A stretch of DNA of 64,000 bases from Bacteroidota bacterium (GTDB lineage Bacteria > Bacteroidota > Bacteroidia > Bacteroidales > JAADJA01). Made by a program: the position numbers and the translations under genes. The notes below the pieces were generated by a model. The model was not told the origin of the DNA. It did no database searches and saw nothing but the letters and a program-made list of their open reading frames with translations. The DNA is taken from positions 124,001 to 188,000 of the forward strand of contig JAHLKX010000006.1 of the NCBI GenBank assembly GCA_020444515.1. Reading direction: 5' to 3'. Below, in pieces: positions 17,449 through 25,527 of this stretch; the first letter of the stretch is position 1, and every line of letters starts with the position of its first letter.

Positions 17449-18525
17449 ATGTTTTTGCACAACAGGATTAACAAAGCGGAATTAAAGGAGCAGCTGATGG
17501 CCGAGCCTTTCAAACGGAGGACCATCTCATTTTATCGTTATGTGATCATTGAAAATCCGCAGGATTTCAGGGATCGGCTTTACAAGGAATGGTTTGAGCT
17601 CAATTGTTTTGGCCGGATTTACATTGCTCGCGAAGGGATCAATGCGCAGATGAGTGTGCCGGAAGATAATCTTCAAACATTCCTCCATCTGCTTGACCAA
17701 CGTGCCGAATTGAAAAATATGCCCATTAAATATGCCATCGAAGATGATGGAAAATCATTTTATAAACTCACCATGAAAGTCCGGCCTAAAATCGTGGCCG
17801 ATGGTTTGGATGACGGCACTTTTGATGTAACCAATGTGGGAACTCATTTATCTGCAATTGATTTTCATAAAGAAGTTGAAAAAGGCAAAGCCATTGTGGT
17901 CGATATGCGCAATCATTACGAAAGCGAAGTAGGCCATTTTGAAGGAGCCATTTGCCCTGATGCCGATACCTTCCGGGAAGAGATCCAAATGGTAGTGAAT
18001 GATTTTGCCGATCAAAAAGATAAAAAATTCCTGCTCTATTGCACGGGTGGAATACGTTGTGAAAAAGCCAGTGCTTATCTGCGTCATCATGGATTTAAAG
18101 ATGTAAACCAATTACATGGCGGAATCATTGAATATGCCCAGCAAATCAAAAAGCTGGACATCAAGTCGAAGTTCATCGGTAAAAATTTTGTATTTGATGA
18201 GCGCCTGGGTGAGTCTGTCGACGGGCAGATCATCAGCCATTGTCACCAGTGCGGACATCCTTCCGATTCGCACACGAACTGCGCCAACGATGCCTGTCAC
18301 CTGCTGTTTATCCAATGCGAACAATGTCGCAAAGAATACAACGGTTGCTGTTCTTTGGAATGCAAAGAAATTCTAACTTTGCCGGCCGAACAACAAAAAA
18401 CAATGCAGACCCGGCTACAGGAACATTTTGCTCAAAATACAATTTTTAGAAGACGATACCGGCCCGATGTTAATAGGCAATTCCAGGCAGAATCCGGCAT
18501 TTTGAAAATGAGTGATGGCAAATAA
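17449..18525 (+). CDS. trhO: tRNA uridine(34) hydroxylase, rhodanese family
   Basis: A 358-residue TrhO/YceA homologue, which makes 5-hydroxyuridine at position 34 of tRNA wobble anticodons using O2. The N-terminal domain carries REGINAQMSV (61-70). The rhodanese domain (about 140-235) has the catalytic loop CTGGIRC with Cys198 and Cys204. The C-terminal tail has a dense Cys/His set (CHQCGH, CANDACH, CEQCRKEY, CCSLEC), as in the longer members of the family, likely a zinc site. It overlaps the next gene, another tRNA-uridine enzyme, by 11 bases, so the two are almost surely co-translated. Confidence 0.93.
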   Translation: MFLHNRINKAELKEQLMAEPFKRRTISFYRYVIIENPQDFRDRLYKEWFELNCFGRIYIAREGINAQMSVPEDNLQTFLHLLDQRAELKNMPIKYAIEDDGKSFYKLTMKVRPKIVADGLDDGTFDVTNVGTHLSAIDFHKEVEKGKAIVVDMRNHYESEVGHFEGAICPDADTFREEIQMVVNDFADQKDKKFLLYCTGGIRCEKASAYLRHHGFKDVNQLHGGIIEYAQQIKKLDIKSKFIGKNFVFDERLGESVDGQIISHCHQCGHPSDSHTNCANDACHLLFIQCEQCRKEYNGCCSLECKEILTLPAEQQKTMQTRLQEHFAQNTIFRRRYRPDVNRQFQAESGILKMSDGK

Positions 18526-19519
18526 TTTTTGGAAAGAACTGAAAAAACCTGTTTTTACGCTTGCCCCAATGGAAGACGTAACTGATACCGTTTTCCGGGA
18601 GATCGTGCTGCGTATTTCCGATCCGAATTGTTTGCATGTAGTTTTCAGTGAATTCATTTCCACAGATGGATTCTTGCATGAAGTGGGCGGCCCGAAGGTG
18701 AAACACCGCATTCAGATCAATGATTCTGAAAAGAAACTGCTTAAAAAAACCGGTGTGAAACTTGTGGCCCAGATCTGGGGATCCGATCCGGAGAAACATG
18801 CCCGGACAGCCAAAATCATTAGCGAAGAAGGAGAATTTGATGGCATCGATATCAACATGGGGTGCCCGGTCAAAAAGATCGTGAAACAAGGTGCTTGCTC
18901 AGCATTAATTGGAAATCCCTTCCTCGCCAAGGAAATTATTCAGGCCACACAGGAAGCCTCGACCATTCCGGTTAGTATCAAAACCCGTATCGGAATCAAA
19001 GAAGTGATCACCGAAGAATGGATTGGTCATTTGCTGGAAACCAAACCGATACTCATTACCATTCATGGCCGAATACAGAAACAACAATCGGAAGGAATGG
19101 CCGACTGGAATGAAGTAGCCAAAGCGGTTAAACTACGTGACCAGATGAGCCCTGAAACACTCATTCATGGTAACGGGGATGTGATATCGTATGAAGATGG
19201 TTTGCACAAAGCAAGTCAATTTGGCGTGGATGGCCTCATGGTCGGGCGGGGCATTTTTCAAAATCCTTGGTTTTTTAATAGGATGGAACACGAACACACA
19301 CCGGAGGAAAGATTAAAATTATTGTATAAACATGCTTTCCTTTTCACTCAAACGTGGGAGTCAGAAAAGAATTTCGCCATCCTAAAACGGTTTTTCAAAA
19401 TTTACACTGTCGGATTTCATGGTGCTGCAAAGATCAGGGCCAACCTGATGGAAACCAATTCACTGGAGGATGTAAGAAAAGTGCTGGAAAGTTCTGAATT
19501 TCGGGTGTTTGAAAGATAA
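18515..19519 (+). CDS. dus: tRNA-dihydrouridine synthase
   Basis: A flavin enzyme that reduces uridine to dihydrouridine in the tRNA D-loop or variable positions. FTLAPMEDVTDTVFRE near the N-terminus is the FMN-binding start of the TIM barrel; the catalytic Cys128 is in KQGACSAL; HGNGDV and GLMVGRG near the C-terminal side are the FMN phosphate loops. The length, 334 residues, fits a DusA/B/C-type protein, but I cannot say which position it modifies. I chose ATG 18515; the GTG immediately before it at 18512 is an alternative. It overlaps the end of trhO by 11 bases in another frame. Confidence 0.92.
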   Translation: MANNFWKELKKPVFTLAPMEDVTDTVFREIVLRISDPNCLHVVFSEFISTDGFLHEVGGPKVKHRIQINDSEKKLLKKTGVKLVAQIWGSDPEKHARTAKIISEEGEFDGIDINMGCPVKKIVKQGACSALIGNPFLAKEIIQATQEASTIPVSIKTRIGIKEVITEEWIGHLLETKPILITIHGRIQKQQSEGMADWNEVAKAVKLRDQMSPETLIHGNGDVISYEDGLHKASQFGVDGLMVGRGIFQNPWFFNRMEHEHTPEERLKLLYKHAFLFTQTWESEKNFAILKRFFKIYTVGFHGAAKIRANLMETNSLEDVRKVLESSEFRVFER

Positions 19520-19568
19520 AATGTGTTAGCTTTCGGCTTTGGTCCTCTGACAAATTAACAAAAAAACG

Positions 19569-20570
19569 CTATTTTGCTCCGTCATAAGCCCATTTAAGGT
19601 AAATCGAACCCCAGGTAAACCCACCACCGAAAGCAGCAAGAATAACGTTATCACCTTTTTTTAGTTGGTTTTCCCATTCGTATAAACACATAGGAATTGT
19701 TCCATTGGTGGTGTTCCCATACTTCTGGATATTGATCATGACTTTTTCTCTGGCAAGTCCCATCCGTCGGGCAGTCGCATCAATAATGCGCAGGTTGGCT
19801 TGATGGGGCACCAGCCAGGCGATGTCCTCGGCTTTTAAGTTATTTTTTTCCATGATCTCGACCGATACATCCGCCATATTAGAAACGGCAAATTTAAAGA
19901 CCGCCTGACCTTCCTGGTATACAAAATGTTCACGGTTAGCAACGGTTTCAAAAGAAGCAGGGCGAACAGATCCTCCGGCTTTCTGGTGAAGGTGAACCCT
20001 TCCTGATCCGTCAGACCGCAATATGGCATCCTGGATGCCATGGCCATTTGTATCAGGCTCCAGTAAAACAGCTCCTGCAGCATCTCCAAAGATGACGCAC
20101 GTTTGCCGGTCGGTATAATCAACGATGGATGACATTTTATCAGCACCCACAACAATGATTTTTTTAAATAATCCCGACTCAATATATTTTGAAGCGGTAA
20201 CAAGTGCATAAATAAATCCCGAACAGGCAGCATTCAGATCAAAGCCAAAAGCATTTTTAATGCCCACTTTGTCACTGATAATATTGGCGGTTGCCGGATA
20301 AACCATGTCTGGAGATACCGTGGCACAAATAACCAATTCAACTTCTTCAGCCTTGGTATTTGTTTTTTTGAGAAGTCCTTTTACTGCCTCCACGGCCATA
20401 TCGGAAGTCCCAAGTCCTTCACCTTTCAGAATGTGTCTTTCTTTGATCCCGGTTCGGGTAGTGATCCATTCGTCGGTGGTATCCACCATGGTTTCCAGTT
20501 CCTTATTGGTTAAAACATAGTCAGGAACATAACCTTGAATTCCTGTAATAGCTGCTCTAATTTTGTCCAT
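19569..20570 (-). CDS. fabH: Beta-ketoacyl-ACP synthase III
   Basis: Starts fatty acid synthesis by condensing acetyl-CoA (or branched acyl-CoA) with malonyl-ACP in the cytoplasm. The 333-residue protein has the full catalytic triad: Cys116 in AACSGF, His256 in PHQANLRI, Asn286 in YGNTTNG. The [13 protein letters not shown] segment at 30-42 is a family signature. It is the last gene of the DUF177-rpmF-plsX-fabH cluster, 44 bases after plsX, an order widely conserved in bacteria. In this family a branched-chain primer is possible, as in other Bacteroidota, but not provable here. Confidence 0.97.
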   Translation of the reverse strand: MDKIRAAITGIQGYVPDYVLTNKELETMVDTTDEWITTRTGIKERHILKGEGLGTSDMAVEAVKGLLKKTNTKAEEVELVICATVSPDMVYPATANIISDKVGIKNAFGFDLNAACSGFIYALVTASKYIESGLFKKIIVVGADKMSSIVDYTDRQTCVIFGDAAGAVLLEPDTNGHGIQDAILRSDGSGRVHLHQKAGGSVRPASFETVANREHFVYQEGQAVFKFAVSNMADVSVEIMEKNNLKAEDIAWLVPHQANLRIIDATARRMGLAREKVMINIQKYGNTTNGTIPMCLYEWENQLKKGDNVILAAFGGGFTWGSIYLKWAYDGAK

Positions 20571-20614
20571 TATTAAAAGATCTGATACTAAAATACGGCC
20601 CCAAATGTAATATT

Positions 20615-21571
20615 TTATTTACTTTGGATATATTTGTTCATGATTCGTTTGATCTTTTTGGTGAGTTTGGCCTCGTGAATATCCCGGGAAAGGAGAATCA
20701 TGTTGAGAATGGCTCTGGCGCTGGAAATGCCATGTCCAATTACCACTGAGCCATTAACACCCAGGATAGGACTGCCACCATAATTCTCATAATTAAATTT
20801 ATCAATAAAATCATCCACCAGTTTACGTTTTACCAGAATCCGATACATTGCTTCAATCTGCTTGAGCACAATGTTACCGGTAAAACCATCACAAACAATT
20901 ACGTCCGCTTTATCTTTAAACAGGTCACGACCCTCAATATTACCAAAAAAATTGAAATCATCCGAATCTTTCATCAACCGGAAAGCAGATTGACACAGGA
21001 GGTTTCCTTTTTCTTCTTCTTCGCCGATATTCAATAAACCGACCCTTGGTTTTTTAATTCCCAAAACATATTTTGAGTAAATTGATCCAAGGATGGCAAA
21101 CTGGTACAAAATATCGGGTTTGATATCGGGATTTGTTCCGATGTCGAGCATGACATTCATTCCCCCATTTTCCTTTGGCAGTATTGTGAGGGTGCTGGGA
21201 CGGATAACCCCTTTGATATTGCTTATACTATACATTGCTCCCACCAGCGTGGCACCCGAATTACCAGCACTGGCAAAGGAATCAATTTGACGTGATTTCA
21301 GATACCTGAAACCCACAGAAATGCTGGATTCTGGTTTTTGGGTATAGGCTTTTATGGGCCGGTCACCCATGCCAATGATCTGCGGGCAATGGACGATGGT
21401 AAAATCATTGGTATTACCACCTTTTTTCCTCAGTTTTTCAGTAATAATGTCTTCGGGTCCAAATAAAAAAATCCTGTCATTTGAAGTTATTTTTTGCAGT
21501 GCCATGATGGCTCCCTCGATGGTTACATCGGGAGCATAATCTCCGCCCATTACATCTAAACCTATCTTCAT
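20615..21571 (-). CDS. plsX: Phosphate acyltransferase PlsX
   Basis: Converts acyl-ACP to acyl-phosphate, the acyl donor for PlsY in phospholipid synthesis; a peripheral membrane enzyme. The 318-residue sequence opens with [14 protein letters not shown], the family hallmark, and has [13 protein letters not shown] and [12 protein letters not shown], both conserved active-site segments. It lies between rpmF (35 bases upstream) and fabH in the conserved lipid cluster. Confidence 0.97.
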   Translation of the reverse strand: MKIGLDVMGGDYAPDVTIEGAIMALQKITSNDRIFLFGPEDIITEKLRKKGGNTNDFTIVHCPQIIGMGDRPIKAYTQKPESSISVGFRYLKSRQIDSFASAGNSGATLVGAMYSISNIKGVIRPSTLTILPKENGGMNVMLDIGTNPDIKPDILYQFAILGSIYSKYVLGIKKPRVGLLNIGEEEEKGNLLCQSAFRLMKDSDDFNFFGNIEGRDLFKDKADVIVCDGFTGNIVLKQIEAMYRILVKRKLVDDFIDKFNYENYGGSPILGVNGSVVIGHGISSARAILNMILLSRDIHEAKLTKKIKRIMNKYIQSK

Positions 21572-21606
21572 TGACAGAATTTACAGATCAATACAGGATA
21601 CACAAA

Positions 21607-21798
21607 TTATTCAGCATCAGTCTTTGAATACACCAGTTTACCTTTGTAATACAAGTCTCCATCAACATAATATCCTCTGTGGTAACGGTGTACTTCACCG
21701 GTCGTAGCGCATTTGGCCAGTGTCGGTGCTTCTGCTTTATAATGGGTTCTCCTCTTGTCTCTTCTGGTCTTCGATATTTTTCTTTTCGGATGAGCCAT
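21607..21798 (-). CDS. rpmF: 50S ribosomal protein L32
   Basis: A 63-residue basic protein starting [20 protein letters not shown], the conserved N-terminus of bacterial L32. Of the usual zinc-type Cys pairs only one Cys ([18 protein letters not shown]) remains, so this is the zinc-independent form. It follows the DUF177 gene by 12 bases and precedes plsX, coupling ribosome and lipid synthesis genes. Confidence 0.97.
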   Translation of the reverse strand: MAHPKRKISKTRRDKRRTHYKAEAPTLAKCATTGEVHRYHRGYYVDGDLYYKGKLVYSKTDAE

Positions 21799-21810
21799 TT
21801 TTAATATGAT

Positions 21811-22338
21811 TTAATTGTTGTTATCAAATTTTATATTCTTTAAGGCATCCCATCGGGGATCAGTACCTTCTTTTTGGTTTAATGATTCCAGTATTTTAAT
21901 TGCCTCCGGATCACATTCTGCCGGTTCTGCATCATCACTTCCATGTACCTTTTTAATAGGAATAGCCAGGGTGATATAGTCAAATATCAGTTCACCGATG
22001 TCAATTTTATAATCTGATTCGGGAATGATCATAATGTTCTCAGATTCTTCTTCTCGGGTTTGACCAAGTTTAAAAATATAATGCTCATTGATCAAAATTG
22101 GAAACTTGAGTTCTCCCAGACAACGATCACAGGTGGTTATCAACGTCCCCCGAATATCAAAATTGAGGGTCATCATCCGTTCCTGTTTTTCCAGCTGTAC
22201 TTCAACTTTTATTTGACAATCTGTTACATCAGGATTTTCATAAACCTCAAAGAACTTTTTATCAATCTCCCATTCGTAATCGTGTATTCCAATCTTTAGT
22301 CCCCTAAACGGAATCCGTAAGTCTTTCAAGTAATTCAC
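21811..22338 (-). CDS. DUF177 (YceD) family protein, GTG start
   Basis: A 175-residue DUF177 protein, the family that precedes rpmF in most bacteria; YceD-type proteins are linked to 23S rRNA processing or stability in some organisms, including plants. The CDRCLGEL motif is the family signature. I place the start at GTG 22338, not at the upstream TTG 22383: AAGGAG lies six bases before the GTG, the translated start MNYLKDLRIPFRGLKIG matches the usual beginning of the family, and the TTG is only about ten bases from the -7 box. The first gene of the lipid cluster. Confidence 0.88.
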   Translation of the reverse strand: MNYLKDLRIPFRGLKIGIHDYEWEIDKKFFEVYENPDVTDCQIKVEVQLEKQERMMTLNFDIRGTLITTCDRCLGELKFPILINEHYIFKLGQTREEESENIMIIPESDYKIDIGELIFDYITLAIPIKKVHGSDDAEPAECDPEAIKILESLNQKEGTDPRWDALKNIKFDNNN

Positions 22339-22393
22339 GATAATCTCCTTATCATTCTCCGGGTTCCAATCCCGGTTTTGCAAAATTGGGGTG

Positions 22394-22424
22394 CAAAGGT
22401 AGAAATATTTTTATGATTAGCAAA
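22394..22424 (-). promoter_or_regulatory. Promoter of the DUF177-rpmF-plsX-fabH operon
   Basis: On the minus strand, TTTG (22424-22421), exactly 19 bases, then a perfect TACCTTTG (22401-22394). Transcription should start near 22387, about 50 bases before GTG 22338. Confidence 0.65.
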
Positions 22425-22529
22425 CTATTGTATATTTTTAAGCCCATGGTTCAAACAATTGATCCTGTTCACATTTGATTGTGATCTGGTGCAGGATAAA
22501 TAATTAATTTTGATGGATCAACGATTTCC

Positions 22530-22982
22530 ATGGATAAGTTAAATTTGCCAACATATCAATTTCGTATTCAAACAGTTGATGGAAAACAGCGAATTTTTGA
22601 CCGATGGCGCAAAAAGTTTGTAGCCCTCACGCCGGAAGAATGGGTGCGTCAGAATTTTATTCGATACCTGGTAGAAGAAAAGCGGTTTCCCGAATCTCTT
22701 ATTGCTGTGGAGACAGGGTTGGTGGTCGGTCGCAGAAGCAAACGAACAGATGCTGTGGTTTATGACCGGCAAGGCAGACCCTTTGTGATCATCGAATGTA
22801 AAGCACCAGATGTAGCCATATCTCAAAAAGTCTTTGAGCAGATCGTTCGATACAATATTACCTTGCAGGTAAATTACCTGATGGTGACCAATGGTTTAAA
22901 CCATTATTGCTGCCATTTGAATTATGAAGATCATTCCTATCAATTTCTGGAGGAAATTCCTTTATTTGAAGCATTGACTTAA
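22530..22982 (+). CDS. Stand-alone HsdR N-terminal (PD-(D/E)xK) domain protein
   Basis: A 150-residue protein that consists only of the type I restriction enzyme R subunit N-terminal nuclease domain. The catalytic residues are intact: Asp74 in KRTDAVV, Glu89 and Lys91 in IIECKAP; the EQIVRYN at 103-109 matches the Q-motif. There is no helicase part and no hsdM or hsdS gene nearby. Such single-domain proteins are common in Bacteroidota; their role is unknown, and a repair or housekeeping nuclease seems more likely than restriction. An exact -7 box (TAATTTTG) is at 22505-22512. Confidence 0.85.
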   Translation: MDKLNLPTYQFRIQTVDGKQRIFDRWRKKFVALTPEEWVRQNFIRYLVEEKRFPESLIAVETGLVVGRRSKRTDAVVYDRQGRPFVIIECKAPDVAISQKVFEQIVRYNITLQVNYLMVTNGLNHYCCHLNYEDHSYQFLEEIPLFEALT

Positions 22983-23004
22983 TTCATGAAATTTTGTACC
23001 TTTA
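22974..23004 (+). promoter_or_regulatory. Promoter-like sequence for the Usp fusion gene
   Basis: TTG at 22974-22976, 20 bases, then TACCTTTA at 22997-23004 (one base off consensus). The -33 element lies in the last codons of the upstream gene; ATG 23030 follows 25 bases after the -7 box. Confidence 0.45.
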
Positions 23005-23029
23005 GCTTCCTAATCAAAAGCTCATCGCC

Positions 23030-24148
23030 ATGTTCGATCGCATCGTTACCATTACCAGTTGCCCATATTCAAGGGCTCAGCTCATCAAAGGCAGACTAGA
23101 AGCCGAAGGGATTGAATGTTTTCTGACCAATATCAACCTGGTACAGCCTGACATTGCCACCGGAGTGAAAATAAAGATCAATGAAAAAGATACCGATGTG
23201 GCCTTTCGCATCATTGAAGAAATGAAAGGGCAATTTGGAGAAAAAAAATTACCTGCCCTCCATCAATTGAAAAGCATACGCCGGATACTGGTGCCGGTTG
23301 ATCTGTCGGAAACTTCAATCAATGCCTGTAATTATGCCCTTGGCATCGCATTCAAATTAAAGGCCGAAATCAAGTTATTATATGCTTATTTCAATCCCGT
23401 GGTTAGCGCGGACCCCTACCTTGAATCCAATACATTCAGCATGCACCTGGAAAGTGTCATAGCCAATATCGAGAAGGAAGCCCGAAAACAGATGCAAGAA
23501 TTGAAAAGAAGCTTGCAAAAACAAATGCAAATGGAAAATTTGGGTAACATAAAAATTGGCATTGCACTGGAACGGGGAACATCCGATCAGGTCATTTTGA
23601 ATTATATTGAAGACTATAAGCCAGGGGTTGTTGTTATGGGAACCAAAGGACGTGGGCGAAGCATAACCAATTACATCGGAAGCGTAACCCGAAAGATCAT
23701 GGAAAACACGGAAATTCCTGTACTGGCAATTCCAGAGCGATCAACATACTGGGGTATTAATTATGTTAACCGGGTGATGTATGCAACCAATTTTGATGAA
23801 CACGATTTTTCTTCCTTGCGAAAACTCATGACCTTAATCAGGCCGTTTAATATGAAAATTCACTGCGTCCATATTTATTCAGGAGAGTCAGACCCCTTTG
23901 ATCAGGCGAAGATGGAATCTTTAAAGGAGCATTTTAAATCAGAGTACCAGGATTATGATATTTCCTGCAATATGCTCATGCACATCGACATCATTCAGGG
24001 TTTTGAAGACTATATTGAAAAAAACGACATTGACGTAATTGCTTTAACAACGCATAAGAGAGGCATTATTGATCGGTTTTTCAACCCGAGTATTACCAAA
24101 CGGATGCTCTTTCATTCACACATTCCGTTGCTTGTATTCCACTCTTAA
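23030..24148 (+). CDS. DUF2007-UspA-UspA fusion protein
   Basis: A 372-residue cytoplasmic protein. Residues 1-70 resemble the DUF2007 signal-transducing domain (RAQLIKGRLEAEGIECFLTN, then VAFRIIEEM). Two universal stress domains follow, about 83-235 and 243-372. The first keeps the nucleotide loop GTKGRGRS with GSVTRKI; the second has only TTHKRGIIDRFF, so probably just one domain binds ATP. It is convergent with yraN and their coding ends overlap by four bases. A stress- or energy-state role is inferred from the Usp family; no partner is encoded nearby. Confidence 0.85.
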   Translation: MFDRIVTITSCPYSRAQLIKGRLEAEGIECFLTNINLVQPDIATGVKIKINEKDTDVAFRIIEEMKGQFGEKKLPALHQLKSIRRILVPVDLSETSINACNYALGIAFKLKAEIKLLYAYFNPVVSADPYLESNTFSMHLESVIANIEKEARKQMQELKRSLQKQMQMENLGNIKIGIALERGTSDQVILNYIEDYKPGVVVMGTKGRGRSITNYIGSVTRKIMENTEIPVLAIPERSTYWGINYVNRVMYATNFDEHDFSSLRKLMTLIRPFNMKIHCVHIYSGESDPFDQAKMESLKEHFKSEYQDYDISCNMLMHIDIIQGFEDYIEKNDIDVIALTTHKRGIIDRFFNPSITKRMLFHSHIPLLVFHS

Positions 24149-24507
24149 AGTGTTGGGTAGAAAGCTTCCTTTATATGCCGGATCTGTTCCCGGTTCTTTT
24201 CGATGATGATGGAGATGATATCGTACCGAACTTCGTTTTGTATTTCATTTTCAATGATATAGGCTGTTGTGGCTCTGATCAGGTATTGTTGTTTTCGCTT
24301 TCCAACAGCTTCTTCCGGTTCTCCAAAAAATGCAGTGCTCCTGGTTTTAACCTCAACGATTACCAGAAGTTCTTGATCTTTGGCTATGATATCAATTTCA
24401 TCCTTTTCGTGCCTCCAGTTGCATTCCAGAATCTTATATCCGAGTCCCCTCAGAAACCGGACCGCCAAATCTTCTCCTTTTCTGCCAAGTTCATTGTGTT
24501 GGGCCAT
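24145..24507 (-). CDS. YraN (UPF0102) family nuclease-like protein
   Basis: A 120-residue small protein with the UPF0102 pattern: NELGRKGEDLAVRFL at the start, then EIDIIAKD and VEVKTR, which place Asp and Glu-x-Lys in the arrangement of a PD-(D/E)xK nuclease fold. The function is not settled; homologues are proposed to act on DNA ends or recombination intermediates. It is the downstream gene of a pair with the LD-carboxypeptidase (14 bases apart by stop-to-start). Confidence 0.9.
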   Translation of the reverse strand: MAQHNELGRKGEDLAVRFLRGLGYKILECNWRHEKDEIDIIAKDQELLVIVEVKTRSTAFFGEPEEAVGKRKQQYLIRATTAYIIENEIQNEVRYDIISIIIEKNREQIRHIKEAFYPTL

Positions 24508-24521
24508 CGAATTATTTAATT

Positions 24522-25445
24522 TTAAACATTTGATCCGAAAGGGGCTGAAAAATTAAGGACTGTATTTGTTTCAACTTTCATGGTGCAAGGACGACCCAGA
24601 AGAAGTACCCTGTTATCATTGCCATGGCCTCCGGGAAAGTCAAATGCGACAGGATAATCATAATCCCCGGTAGCATTGGTGATTATTTCATAAACCGACT
24701 TCCCAAAATCTTTTCTGGTATCGGGAAGTTCATCCATTCCACCTACCAATAAACCAGCCAGCCCATCCAGTTTACCGGCTCGTTTCAGTTGAACCATCAT
24801 TCTGTCGATGCGGTAAAGGTGTTCCCCTACTTCTTCAATGAACAGGATTTTTTGTTGGGTATCAATGTCTGATCTTGTGCCTATCAAACTGCACAGGATG
24901 GCCAGGTTACCACCTGTAAGAACTCCGCTTCCAGTGCCATTCCGAGAAAGCTTGTGGCTTTCGAAACGATAACCCTTAAGTTTTCCGAGAAGAGCTTTGT
25001 GCAATGTTTCGGTTGTCTCCGGATAGGTATTCATATTTCCAAATCCCGCAGCCATGGTGCCATGAATGGTTTCGACACCAAAATTTTGATGAATGTGACT
25101 ATGGATGACAGTGATGTCGCTGAAGCCAATAATCCACTTGGGCAACTGATTAAATTTTGAAAAATCAAGTTGGTCAACAATGCGGTTGGTTCCATAACCG
25201 CCACGGGCACACAGGATCGCTTTTACTTCGGCTTTATCCAGCATGGTTTGAAAATCAGATACGCGCTTGGCATCTGAAGCCGAATACCCATACTGGTTAT
25301 CAAATAAATGTTTGCCGACGGTCACCTGAAAGCCCCAGTTTTTCAGCGTTTCAACTGTTTTTTCGACCTGCTTTTCTGATATTTTTCCGGCCGGACCAAC
25401 AATGGCGATTGTATCACCCTTCTTTAAGTATGGTGGTGAAATCAT
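24522..25445 (-). CDS. LD-carboxypeptidase (peptidase S66)
   Basis: A 307-residue serine peptidase that removes the terminal D-Ala from murein tetrapeptides during cell-wall recycling. The catalytic set is visible: Ser109 in IGFSDIT, Glu204/205 in FIEEVGEH, His274 in GGHGNDNR. No signal peptide is seen, so it should be cytoplasmic, as for LdcA. I start at ATG 25445, giving MISPPYLKKGD, the usual family start; the frame also extends to TTG 25475 but with no support. Divergent from metG. Confidence 0.92.
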   Translation of the reverse strand: MISPPYLKKGDTIAIVGPAGKISEKQVEKTVETLKNWGFQVTVGKHLFDNQYGYSASDAKRVSDFQTMLDKAEVKAILCARGGYGTNRIVDQLDFSKFNQLPKWIIGFSDITVIHSHIHQNFGVETIHGTMAAGFGNMNTYPETTETLHKALLGKLKGYRFESHKLSRNGTGSGVLTGGNLAILCSLIGTRSDIDTQQKILFIEEVGEHLYRIDRMMVQLKRAGKLDGLAGLLVGGMDELPDTRKDFGKSVYEIITNATGDYDYPVAFDFPGGHGNDNRVLLLGRPCTMKVETNTVLNFSAPFGSNV

Positions 25446-25480
25446 AAACGTCGAGTAAATTTCTTTGTATGACAAATGAT

Positions 25481-25488
25481 TATCTTTG
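25481..25488 (+). promoter_or_regulatory. Exact -7 box for metG
   Basis: TATCTTTG, matching TAnnTTTG, 39 bases before ATG 25528. No TTTG at the ideal distance. It overlaps the alternative TTG codon at 25486, which rules that codon out as a start if this promoter is real. Confidence 0.4.
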
Positions 25489-25527
25489 CCGAAATTACAA
25501 GTTTTTAGTCAATCACAACACATTTCT

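Noticed and set aside
22383-22383. TTG start of the DUF177 gene
   Set aside because: It would be within about ten bases of the -7 box, whereas GTG 22338 has a ribosome site and fits the family start.
22530-24507. Defence island made of the HsdR-N protein, Usp and YraN
   Set aside because: No methylase, specificity subunit, helicase, toxin or mobile-element gene is present, and these are ordinary single genes in the phylum.
25486-25486. TTG start of metG
   Set aside because: Lies in the -7 box; ATG 25528 gives the normal length and N-terminus.
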